Positions 9,056-16,084 of a stretch of DNA of 64,000 nt are shown here, piece by piece. A model generated the notes under the pieces. It searched no databases. It was given only the letters and a program-made list of their open reading frames with translations, and was not told where the DNA came from. Where the stretch lies: the NCBI GenBank assembly GCA_030447725.1, contig JAUJOQ010000001.1, forward strand, positions 981,572 to 1,045,571, read 5' to 3'. Within the stretch, counting starts at the first letter, position 1, and each line of letters starts with the position of its first letter. Made by a program: the position numbers and the translations under genes. The stretch comes from Thermoleophilaceae bacterium. GTDB lineage: Bacteria > Actinomycetota > Thermoleophilia > Solirubrobacterales > Thermoleophilaceae.

Positions 9056-9516
9056 CAACGCTCGCGCGGCAGCGCGGCGGCGAGCAGGCCGATGCCGCCC
9101 ACCATCACGAGGGATCCGGGGGCCAGCAGTGGCGGGCCCATCACGATGTTGTACAACGGCTCCTGAAAGCCGCCCGGCTTGCGCGCCACGCCGCGCACGT
9201 GGGTGATCACGCCGATCGCGCCATCGAGGGCGAAGAGGGCGGAGGCGATCGGGAGCGCCGTACTGGCGGCGCGGTCGGATACCACCCCCGCCACCCCCGC
9301 TGCGACGAGCGCGGGAGTGAGCGCGATCGGGGTCCACATCCACTTGTCGCCGAAAGACCCCCGGTAGTGCTCGAAGTAGATCTCGACCCCGAGCGGAAGC
9401 GCGCTCGCCGCGGTGGCCGCGGAGAGGGTCCGCTGCAGGCGCCCGCGGCGGAGGTTGCGCAGGGCGCGGGCGGTCCGGGAGCGGCCGCGCTCCGATCGCC
9501 CGATCCTAAGCCGCAT
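9055..9516 (-). CDS. Small membrane protein in GMC operon
   Basis: 153 residues with a basic N-terminus and about four hydrophobic segments. The loops contain VEIYFEHYRGSFGD and VITHVRGVARKPGGF, with His and charged residues that look conserved rather than random. The ATG at 9516 overlaps the end of the enolase-family gene by 11 bp and its stop overlaps the next start. Its position between the dehydratase and the gluconate-dehydrogenase-like pair suggests a membrane anchor or electron-transfer partner for the flavoprotein; that role is inferred. No named family assigned. Confidence 0.7.
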   Translation of the reverse strand: MRLRIGRSERGRSRTARALRNLRRGRLQRTLSAATAASALPLGVEIYFEHYRGSFGDKWMWTPIALTPALVAAGVAGVVSDRAASTALPIASALFALDGAIGVITHVRGVARKPGGFQEPLYNIVMGPPLLAPGSLVMVGGIGLLAAALPRER

Positions 9517-10618
9517 AACGCTCCGCGTCGCTTCGCCGAAGCTCGAGTCCCAGCCCCGGCCTGGACGTGTCGGGTGCCAGCATGCCTCTTTCCGGCTCGG
9601 GCGCTCCGTCGAAGAGCATGCGTTCGATGCGCACGTGGTCGTGGAAGTACTCGAGGTGGACGACGGGGGCCAGCGCGACGCCTGCGTGGGCGTGCACGGC
9701 GGGGGCGGTGTGGGCCGACAGCGGAAGCGACCGGGCCTGGCAGAGGGCGCTCACGCGAAGCAGCTCGGTTATCCCCGCGCAGCGGGTCACGTCGGCCTGG
9801 AGCACATCCACCGAGCCCGCTTCGAGCATGCGCCGAAAGTAAGCGAGGTCGTACCCATATTCTCCCGCCGCGATCGCCATCCCGGCGCGGACGCGCTCGC
9901 GCAGCATCCGCAGTCCCTCCAGGTCGTCGGAGGAGACCGGCTCCTCGAACCATGTGACCCCACTCTCCGCGAAGAGCTCCGCCAGCGCGAGTGCCTGCGT
10001 GCGGGTGTACGCACCGTTGGCGTCCACCATCAGCTCGGCGCCACCGCCGATCGCCTCGCGGGCGGCTCGCACCCGTGCGGGATCCTCGTCAGGCGCGGCG
10101 CCCACCTTCATCTTCACGCGATCGATGCCGCCCGCCACCCACTCCGCGAGCTGCGCTCCGAGCTCGTCCACCCCATAGGAGGTGAACCCGCCGCTGCCGT
10201 AGACCGGTACGGCCTCGCGCACCGGTCCGAGCAGGACGGCGAGCGGCAGACCGAGCAGGCGCGCCTTCAGATCCCACAGGGCGATGTCGACGGCCGCGAT
10301 GGCGGCCGAGCAGATGCCCGGCCGGCCGAGGTTGCGGATTCGCCTGACCATGGCCTCCCACGCCGCCGGGACGGCCATCGCCTCGATGCCCACCACCACC
10401 TCTCTGAGGGTCGACTCGATCAGCCGGGCGGCGGCGACGTCGGCGTAGGTGTAGCCGATTCCGGTGCACTCCCCGGCGGTTGCCTCGACCACGACGATCG
10501 TGGTGGCCTCCCACTCGAGCGTCCCGTCGGCCTCCGGGCGGTCGGTGGGCACCACGTAGGTGGCCACGTCGAGGCGCCGGATCTCGGTGACGGTGGACGG
10601 CTGTAGGGCGACGTTCAC
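9506..10618 (-). CDS. Mandelate racemase/muconate-lactonizing enzyme family (enolase superfamily)
   Basis: 370 residues from a GTG at 10618 that overlaps the stop of the ThDP enzyme gene (GTGA). The barrel has the enolase-superfamily set: KMK near 169-171, metal ligands Asp199 (MVDANG), Glu225 (WFEEP) and Glu253 (AAGEYG), Asp276, and His303 (SAHTAP). KxK plus a His on the opposite face is the arrangement in acid-sugar dehydratases and racemases. In this operon a sugar-acid dehydratase giving a 2-keto-3-deoxy acid is the most economical reading, but the specificity residues cannot be interpreted by eye. Confidence 0.85.
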   Translation of the reverse strand: MNVALQPSTVTEIRRLDVATYVVPTDRPEADGTLEWEATTIVVVEATAGECTGIGYTYADVAAARLIESTLREVVVGIEAMAVPAAWEAMVRRIRNLGRPGICSAAIAAVDIALWDLKARLLGLPLAVLLGPVREAVPVYGSGGFTSYGVDELGAQLAEWVAGGIDRVKMKVGAAPDEDPARVRAAREAIGGGAELMVDANGAYTRTQALALAELFAESGVTWFEEPVSSDDLEGLRMLRERVRAGMAIAAGEYGYDLAYFRRMLEAGSVDVLQADVTRCAGITELLRVSALCQARSLPLSAHTAPAVHAHAGVALAPVVHLEYFHDHVRIERMLFDGAPEPERGMLAPDTSRPGLGLELRRSDAERYAA

Positions 10619-12402
10619 CTTCCCGGGAGGTACTCCTCGATCTTGTCGCGCACGGTCTGGCGGATGATCCCGCGGGCGCCCGAGTCGCCCTTCACGAGGG
10701 CAGAGCTCAGCGCCCGGGCCTGCTCGAGCGAGATATGAGGCGGCAGCGGAGGCACCTCCGGGTCGGTGACCGCCTCGAGGATCACCGGGCGGTCTGCCGC
10801 CAGGGCCTCGTCCCAGGCGGCCCCCACCTCGTCCGGCGAGTCCACGCGGATGCCCTTCAGCCCCACCAGCTCCGCGTAGCGCGCGTAGGGGAAGTCCGGC
10901 ACGCTCTGAGCCGCCACGAACTTCGGGTCGCCCTGCATGGCCCGCTGCTCCCACGTGACCTGATTCAGGTCGTGGTTGTTGAGCACCATCACGATCAGTC
11001 GCGGGTCGCTCCAGCGCTCCCAGTACTCGGCGATCGTGATCAGCTCGTTGATGCCGTTCATCTGCATCGCCCCGTCGCCTACGAGAGCGATGGCCACGCG
11101 ATCGGGGTGGGTGAACTTCGCGGCGATCGCGTAGGGCACCCCCGGTCCCATCGTGGCCAGCGTGCCCGAGAGAGAGGCCATCATGCCCCTGCGGATCTTC
11201 AGGTCGCGGGCGAACCAGTTGGCCGCCGAGCCCGAGTCCGCGCTCAGGATGCAGTTGTCGGGCAGCCGTGTCGAGAGCTCTGAGAACACCCTCTGGGGGT
11301 TCAGCGGCTCGGCGTCGTTCATCGCCCGCGCTTCGAGCACCTTCCACCAGCCCGCGACGCCCTCCTCCACCTCCTCGCGCCACGAGCGGTCGGACTTGCG
11401 CTCGAGTAGCGGGATCAGGGCGCGGAGGGTCTCGGCGCTGTCGCCGACGAGGTTCTCCTCCATCGGATAACGGATCCCGATCATGCGCCCGTCGATGTCG
11501 ATCTGCACGCCGCGGGCCTGGCCCTCCTCGGGCAGGAACTCGGAGTAGGGAAAGCTCGAGCCGACCATCAGCAGCGTGTCGCAGCCGGCCATCAAATCGG
11601 AGCTCGGTCTGGTGCCGAGCAGGCCGATCGAGCCCGTCACGAACGGGAGGTCGTCGGGCACTGCCGCCTTGCCGAGCAGGGCCTTGGCCACGCCGGCGCC
11701 CAAGAGGTCCGCCACCTCGAGCACCTCGTCGGTCGCGTGCAGGGCCCCCTGACCGACGAGGATGGCCACCTTCTCGCCGGCGTTCAGCAACTCGGCCGCC
11801 CGGCGCAGGTCACCGTCTTCGGGCACGATCCGCGGCGGGCTCCATCCGCTGCCCGAGTGCACCGTGCCGTGCTCACGCGGCGGCTCCTCGACCGCTTCCT
11901 CGGTCTGCAGGTCGTTCGGGAGGATCAGGCATGTCACCGTGCGCTCGGAGAGCGCCGTCCTCACGGCCCGGTCCAGGAGGTGGCGTATCTGGGCCGCGTC
12001 GGTGGCCATGTGAACGTACTCGTGAGCCACGTCCTTGAAGAGCGAGACGAGGTCGACCTCCTGCTGGTAGCTGCCGCCGAGACCGGCCCGGGCCTGCTGG
12101 CCGACGATCGCCACGACCGGCTGATGGTCGAGCTTCGCGTCGTAGAGGCCGTTGAGGAGGTGGATTGCGCCGGGCCCGGAGGTTGCCATGCAGACACCCA
12201 CCTCGCCGGTGAACTTGGCGTGCGCGCACGCCATGAACGCGGACATCTCCTCGTGGCGCGGGCGGACGAGCTCCAGCCGCTCGCCGGCGCGGTCGAAGGC
12301 ACCCATCAGGCCGAGGATGCCGTCGCCCGGATACCCGTAGACGCGCTTGACCCCCCAGCCCGACAGGCGCTCCAGCAGGTGATCTGCGACCGTGCGGCTC
12401 AT
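10615..12402 (-). CDS. ThDP-dependent enzyme, pyruvate oxidase/acetolactate synthase-like
   Basis: 595 residues with the three-domain ThDP decarboxylase layout. The N-terminal PYR domain has WGVKRVYGYPGDGI and the activating Glu51 in RPRHEE; the central domain is Rossmann-like; the C-terminal PP domain has VGDGAMQMNG followed by VLNNHDLNQ, the GDG...NN diphosphate/Mg motif. The sequence is closest in style to PoxB-like proteins annotated as thiamine pyrophosphate-requiring. The ATG at 12402 lacks its own ribosome-binding site and overlaps the stop of a 13-codon leader ORF, so translation is probably coupled. Likely a 2-keto acid oxidase, decarboxylase or ligase; substrate unknown. Confidence 0.87.
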   Translation of the reverse strand: MSRTVADHLLERLSGWGVKRVYGYPGDGILGLMGAFDRAGERLELVRPRHEEMSAFMACAHAKFTGEVGVCMATSGPGAIHLLNGLYDAKLDHQPVVAIVGQQARAGLGGSYQQEVDLVSLFKDVAHEYVHMATDAAQIRHLLDRAVRTALSERTVTCLILPNDLQTEEAVEEPPREHGTVHSGSGWSPPRIVPEDGDLRRAAELLNAGEKVAILVGQGALHATDEVLEVADLLGAGVAKALLGKAAVPDDLPFVTGSIGLLGTRPSSDLMAGCDTLLMVGSSFPYSEFLPEEGQARGVQIDIDGRMIGIRYPMEENLVGDSAETLRALIPLLERKSDRSWREEVEEGVAGWWKVLEARAMNDAEPLNPQRVFSELSTRLPDNCILSADSGSAANWFARDLKIRRGMMASLSGTLATMGPGVPYAIAAKFTHPDRVAIALVGDGAMQMNGINELITIAEYWERWSDPRLIVMVLNNHDLNQVTWEQRAMQGDPKFVAAQSVPDFPYARYAELVGLKGIRVDSPDEVGAAWDEALAADRPVILEAVTDPEVPPLPPHISLEQARALSSALVKGDSGARGIIRQTVRDKIEEYLPGR

Positions 12403-12440
12403 CGGCCGACGACGCTGGCTACATCCGCTCTGCTTCGCAT
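12399..12440 (-). CDS. 13-residue leader peptide coupled to the ThDP enzyme gene
   Basis: Reading the minus strand, a perfect AGGAGGTGA (12453-12445) ends 4 nt before an ATG at 12440 that opens MRSRADVASVVGR and then TGA. That stop overlaps the ThDP start in an ATGA. It is the only strong ribosome-binding site at the head of the operon, while the ThDP start has none. The peptide has no run of one amino acid that would suggest classical attenuation, so simple translational coupling is the likeliest role. A conserved N-terminus at 12402 in the ThDP enzyme argues against a mis-called start. Confidence 0.6.
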   Translation of the reverse strand: MRSRADVASVVGR

Positions 12441-12532
12441 CCGGTCACCTCCTCAGTCAGCCGTCTTGACCGGGGTGATCCCGGAGACCGCCGCCTGAGT
12501 CTCCTCGAAGCGCTGAGAAGGGACAAGAAAGA

Positions 12533-12556
12533 GTTCGTTATGGCTGCGTAACGAAC
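12533..12556. promoter_or_regulatory. GTTCGTTA-N8-TAACGAAC inverted repeat
   Basis: Perfect 8-bp arms (12533-12540 and 12549-12556) with an 8-bp spacer, in the divergent region between the ThDP operon (minus) and the response regulator gene (plus). Its centre is about 105 bp from the leader start and just before the first possible start of the regulator. The symmetry and AT content compared with its surroundings suggest an operator that could serve both units. Confidence 0.5.
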
Positions 12557-12558
12557 GC

Positions 12559-13404
12559 TTGTTGCAGGTCGGGAATCGATCACCGATCATCACACAGGTG
12601 GCTGTGGAGGTGGGGGTAGCGGAGGCCGGGGCTCCGCGGGCGACGGGCAGACGGCTCGAGCGGGGTGCGATCCTCATGGCCGTCGATGAGCCGTCCCTCA
12701 CCGAGGCCGCGGCCGAGCAACTGGAAGATGTCGGCTTCTCCACACGCACGGTCACGGATGGTCACGAGGCCTTACGGCTCCTAGGCGAGGCCTCCCCCCG
12801 CCTCGTCGTCCTCGGCGTGTCGACCCCGCCGATCGGCGGCGTGGAGCTCATGCGCCGCATACATGCCAGCCGGCGGACTCCCGTGATCCTCGTGGCAGCG
12901 GAGGGCCGGGCGACCGACAGGATCGTGGGTCTCCGGCTGGGGGCGGACGACTACCTGGTGAAGCCGTTCGTCGGGGCTGAGCTGGCCGCGCGCGTCGAAG
13001 CGGTGCTGCGGCGCCGCGCGGCTTTCGAACGGCGCAGCGCCGCGCTGTCGATCGGCCGGGTGAAGATCGATCCGGCAGACGAGCGGGTGACGCTTGACGG
13101 CGCGGAAGTGAGGCTCACCGCCCTCGAGTACAAGCTGCTCTGGTACATGGCGCTGCACCCCGGACGGGCGCTCTCGCGCATCGAGATCCTCGACGCGGTC
13201 TGGGGTGATGCGTCCTACCGGTCGGAGCCCATCGTCACGGTTCACATCCGGCGGCTGCGCAAGAAGGTCGAGGAAGACCCATCCACGCCGCGCCTGCTCC
13301 AGACGGTATGGGGCTACGGCTACCGGCTGGTGCCGTCGTCTGACGCGCGTCGGGGAGCCGATCCCGAGAACGGGCGGTCCAGAAACGTAAGGTCTGGTTC
13401 GTAG
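12559..13404 (+). CDS. OmpR-type response regulator with degenerate receiver
   Basis: Up to 281 residues. The start is unresolved: TTG 12559, GTG 12598 or 12604 all lack a clear ribosome-binding site, and the ATG at 12676 would cut the first strand. Numbered from 12559, the receiver spans about 36-150 and the winged-helix DNA-binding domain about 160-260 (LTALEYKLLWYMALHPGRALSR, VTVHIRRLRKKVEEDP, QTVWGYGYRL). The phosphoacceptor Asp is replaced by Gly86 (LVVLGVSTPP) and the switch Thr by Ala (VILVAAEG), while Lys135 (LVKPF) remains. It should bind DNA without normal phosphorylation. No histidine kinase lies beside it. Confidence 0.85.
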   Translation: MLQVGNRSPIITQVAVEVGVAEAGAPRATGRRLERGAILMAVDEPSLTEAAAEQLEDVGFSTRTVTDGHEALRLLGEASPRLVVLGVSTPPIGGVELMRRIHASRRTPVILVAAEGRATDRIVGLRLGADDYLVKPFVGAELAARVEAVLRRRAAFERRSAALSIGRVKIDPADERVTLDGAEVRLTALEYKLLWYMALHPGRALSRIEILDAVWGDASYRSEPIVTVHIRRLRKKVEEDPSTPRLLQTVWGYGYRLVPSSDARRGADPENGRSRNVRSGS

Positions 13405-13477
13405 ATCGTTAAGGCCCGCTTCGTACGGTGACCCAACCCGCGACCCGAGCGCAGGGCACCCGATGGAGGAGGCGGCC

Positions 13478-14047
13478 GTGGAGGCACGAAGTGCAGGGCC
13501 ACGAACGGCGATGGGGCAACGGTCGGCGCAGTCTGACACCGTCGTCGCCGAGGGCCAGGCCCCTGGCTTGCTTGCGGGCCTCGGGCAGACGTTCACCCGC
13601 GGTGTGGTGGCGGGCCTGTTCGCCGGCCTGCTCTTTCTCCTGACTCAGATGGGCTGGGCGGTCGAGAACCTCGACAAGCCGGCGATCGCCCCGCTGCTCG
13701 ACATATCGACCGTCTTCAGCCGCGACGACCTCCCCGCGGCGACGCCCGAGAACGCCCTCATCGGGCTCGTGACCCATCTCAGCCTGTCCATGTTGTTCGG
13801 CATCGCCTTCACGATGCTCGTCCCGCTGCTGCGCAACACCGCTCTCCTGGTGCTGGGAGGCCTTGCCTTCGGGCTCGTCCTGTACGTCGTGAACATCCAG
13901 CTGCTGGGACGCACGGTCTTCGAGTGGTTCACGAACCCGAATGGTCCGCCGCAGATCGCCGAGATCTTCTTCCACGCGGAGTTCGGCCTGCTGCTCGTGC
14001 CCTTCTTCATCGGAGCGGCGCAGCGGGTGAGGGCACCCGCGGCGTGA
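13478..14047 (+). CDS. Four-helix membrane protein upstream of ferritin-like cassette 2
   Basis: 189 residues from a GTG at 13478 placed 5 nt after AGGAGG (13467-13472); an ATG at 13463 would add five residues but would put that site inside the gene. Four hydrophobic segments are evident (about 38-57, 92-115, 120-142 and 162-180). No motif I recognise. It lies 73 bp after the degenerate response regulator and 62 bp before the Tat-exported ferritin-like gene, so it may belong to that unit. Function unknown. Confidence 0.7.
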   Translation: MEARSAGPRTAMGQRSAQSDTVVAEGQAPGLLAGLGQTFTRGVVAGLFAGLLFLLTQMGWAVENLDKPAIAPLLDISTVFSRDDLPAATPENALIGLVTHLSLSMLFGIAFTMLVPLLRNTALLVLGGLAFGLVLYVVNIQLLGRTVFEWFTNPNGPPQIAEIFFHAEFGLLLVPFFIGAAQRVRAPAA

Positions 14048-14109
14048 GTCCCAGCCTCCGCCGCCCGAAGCGCCTGCCCGATCCACCACACGACCCGAGG
14101 GGAACTCTC

Positions 14110-14796
14110 ATGGAGCACAGCCAATCCGAGGCGAGGGCAGCCGGCACCGGCGCGATGCAGCGGCTCGGGAGTGACGATTCGTCGCGCAAGCGCTTTCTGA
14201 AGATGGCCGGCGGGACCGCGGTGGCCGGTGCCTTTGCCGCCTTGCTCGCGTCCTGCGGAGGGGGAGGCGACGAGGAGAAGGCCGAGGTCGACGAAGCGGC
14301 GCCTTCGACCGCGCAGACCGGCGACTTCAAGATCCTCAACTTCGCCCTGATGCTCGAGTACCTCGAGTCCGACTTCTACGAGAAGGTCGTCAGCGGCGGC
14401 ATGCTCTCGAGAGAGGCGCTCGAGATGGCGAAGACCTTCGGCGAGCACGAGCGCGAGCACGTCGATACCCTCGAGGCCGCGGTAAAGGAAGGTGGCGAGA
14501 AGCCGGTCGCGCGGCCTCGCACCAAGTTTCCGCTCGAGGGGGAGGAGCAGATCCTCGGCCTCGCGGCTCAGGTCGAGAACCTCGGCGCGGCGGCGTACCT
14601 CGGTGCGGCGGGGTTGATCCAGAGCGAGGACGTTCTCGGCACCGCGCTCTCCATCCACAGCATCGAGGCGCGCCATGCCGCTGCGCTCAACATCGCGACC
14701 GGCAAGGAGCCGGTGCCGTTTGGGGACACCGGCCTTGCGGTTCCCGCCGAGATGGATGCGGTGCTCAGGATGGTCAAGCCCTTCATCGCCACCTAG
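14110..14796 (+). CDS. Tat-exported ferritin-like lipoprotein, cassette 2 member A
   Basis: 228 residues from an ATG preceded by GAGGGGAAC. It has a twin-arginine-type signal with SSRKRFLKM near residues 25-33 (RKR in place of RRR), a hydrophobic stretch and lipobox LLASC, so export and lipid anchoring are expected. The ferritin-like domain carries LNFALMLEYLESDFY, GEHEREHVDT and HSIEARHAA, the likely di-iron ligands. It is paralogous to the gene at 4046 with the same order: lipoprotein first, second ferritin-like gene right behind. The duplication suggests two specialised versions of one extracytoplasmic device. Confidence 0.85.
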   Translation: MEHSQSEARAAGTGAMQRLGSDDSSRKRFLKMAGGTAVAGAFAALLASCGGGGDEEKAEVDEAAPSTAQTGDFKILNFALMLEYLESDFYEKVVSGGMLSREALEMAKTFGEHEREHVDTLEAAVKEGGEKPVARPRTKFPLEGEEQILGLAAQVENLGAAAYLGAAGLIQSEDVLGTALSIHSIEARHAAALNIATGKEPVPFGDTGLAVPAEMDAVLRMVKPFIAT

Positions 14797-14822
14797 CTGG
14801 TGGTCCTCAGAAAGGACGTCAG

Positions 14823-15440
14823 ATGACAGATCGACCCCTTCAGCCCATGGACGCCATCGAGGTCCACGGCATGACCCGAAGCGCCTTCATCCTCCAGGGC
14901 GCTCTCGGAGCGGGAGCGCTCTACGGAGCCGGTGCCGCCGGCCCGTTCGTGAGGCGTGCGTTCGCCCAGGAGGGCGGCGACGCGGAGATCCTGAACTTCG
15001 CGCTCATGCTCCAGTACCTCGAGGAGGAGTTCTACAGCCAGGCTCTCGAGCTGGGCCTGACCGGCGACGTGAAGAAGCTCGCCACCGCCTTCCGCGGTCA
15101 CGAGCAGGCGCACATAGACACGCTCACCGAGGCGGTCACCGGCGCCGGGGCGACACCCGTCAAGAAGCCGACGTTCGAGTTCCCGATCGAGGACCAGGGC
15201 AGCTTCGTGACGCTCGGGATGACCCTCGAGGACACCGGCGTGCAGGCGTTCAACGGCGCCGGCCCGATGCTCACCGCAAACGAGGCGCTGGCCGGGGCGG
15301 GCATGATCGTGCAGGTGGAGGCGCGGCACGCCGCGGCGCTGAGGCTGGCCGCCATGGAGGAGCCCGCGCCCGACGCCTTCGAGGAGACGATCGAGATGAA
15401 GGACGTGCTGGAAGCCGTGGAGCCCTTCATTCAGAAGTAG
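14823..15440 (+). CDS. Ferritin-like protein, cassette 2 member B
   Basis: 205 residues, paralogous to the gene at 4807. The N-terminal block DAIEVHGMTRSAFIL is almost the same in both, followed by a Gly/Ala-rich hydrophobic segment ending near RRAFAQ that may be a signal or anchor. The domain has LNFALMLQYLEEEFY, RGHEQAHIDT and QVEARHAAA. In the second block the first Glu of the ExxH pattern is kept. AGAAAGGA lies about 10 nt before the ATG. It is probably cotranscribed with the lipoprotein 26 bp upstream and the flavodoxin-like gene 7 bp downstream. Confidence 0.82.
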   Translation: MTDRPLQPMDAIEVHGMTRSAFILQGALGAGALYGAGAAGPFVRRAFAQEGGDAEILNFALMLQYLEEEFYSQALELGLTGDVKKLATAFRGHEQAHIDTLTEAVTGAGATPVKKPTFEFPIEDQGSFVTLGMTLEDTGVQAFNGAGPMLTANEALAGAGMIVQVEARHAAALRLAAMEEPAPDAFEETIEMKDVLEAVEPFIQK

Positions 15441-15447
15441 GCCGCAC

Positions 15448-16062
15448 TTGAAAGCGATCTGTCTGAACTGCACCCTGAAGCGCTCCCCGGAGGCGTCGAG
15501 CACGGCATCGCTGGCCGACGTGGTCATGTCGGCCCTTCGGGACGAGGGGGTCGAGACCGACGAGGTACGGCTCGTGGACCATCGGATCGACCCGGGGGTC
15601 ATCTCGGAGGCCGTCGCCGACGGCGACGAGTGGCCGGCCATCCGCGCGCGGATCCTCGCCGCCGAGATTCTGGTGGTGGCCACGCCGACCTGGATGGGTC
15701 GACCATCGAGCGTCTCCCAGCGTGTCCTCGAGCGGATGGACGCGTTTCTGTCGGAGACGCGCGAGGACGGCGAGACCCCGATCGCCTACAACCGCGTCGC
15801 GGGGGTCGTGGTCGTCGGCAACGAGGATGGGGCCCACCATTGCATCTCCGAGATCAGCGGCGTCCTCGTCGACGTCGGCTACACGATTCCGGGTCAGGCC
15901 TGGACCTACTGGAACAAGGGCCCGGGCCCCGGCGAGGAGGTGTGGCTGACCACCGACGAGCGGCAGTGGTCGATCACCACCGGCCAGACGGCGGCACGCA
16001 ACCTGCTCGCGGCAGCGCGGGCGTTGCAGGCCCACCCGCTGCCGGCGCCGCCGAAGAGCTGA
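15448..16062 (+). CDS. Flavodoxin/NADPH-dependent FMN reductase-like protein
   Basis: 204 residues opening with TTG directly at the first strand (MKAICLNCTLKRSPEASST), which is the FMN phosphate-binding loop of the flavodoxin-like fold. ILVVATPTWMGRPSS near residues 70-85 is the second FMN contact, and VVVGNEDGAHHC the third. These proteins use NAD(P)H to reduce quinones, flavins or iron. It starts 7 bp after ferritin-like member B, so it may supply electrons to that cassette, for example for iron reduction; this is inferred from position. No usual ATG/GTG start fits the conserved N-terminus. Confidence 0.78.
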   Translation: MKAICLNCTLKRSPEASSTASLADVVMSALRDEGVETDEVRLVDHRIDPGVISEAVADGDEWPAIRARILAAEILVVATPTWMGRPSSVSQRVLERMDAFLSETREDGETPIAYNRVAGVVVVGNEDGAHHCISEISGVLVDVGYTIPGQAWTYWNKGPGPGEEVWLTTDERQWSITTGQTAARNLLAAARALQAHPLPAPPKS

Positions 16063-16084
16063 CGCGCACCGCTGGTTGCGTCAG
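16059..16084. terminator. Bidirectional hairpin between convergent genes
   Basis: Arms CTGACGC (16059-16065) and GCGTCAG (16078-16084) with a 12-nt loop. The hairpin spans both stop codons, of the plus-strand flavodoxin-like gene and the minus-strand epimerase, in a gap of only 18 bp, and could stop transcription from either side. Confidence 0.5.

Noticed and set aside
10619-11383. Extension of the enolase-family frame into the ThDP gene
   Set aside because: It overlaps the ThDP coding sequence and is low complexity; GTG 10618 begins the conserved fold and gives a 4-bp overlap.
12453-12600. Minus-strand frame ending just before the leader peptide SD
   Set aside because: It crosses the inverted repeat and regulator start region and has no start signal or domain; probably chance.
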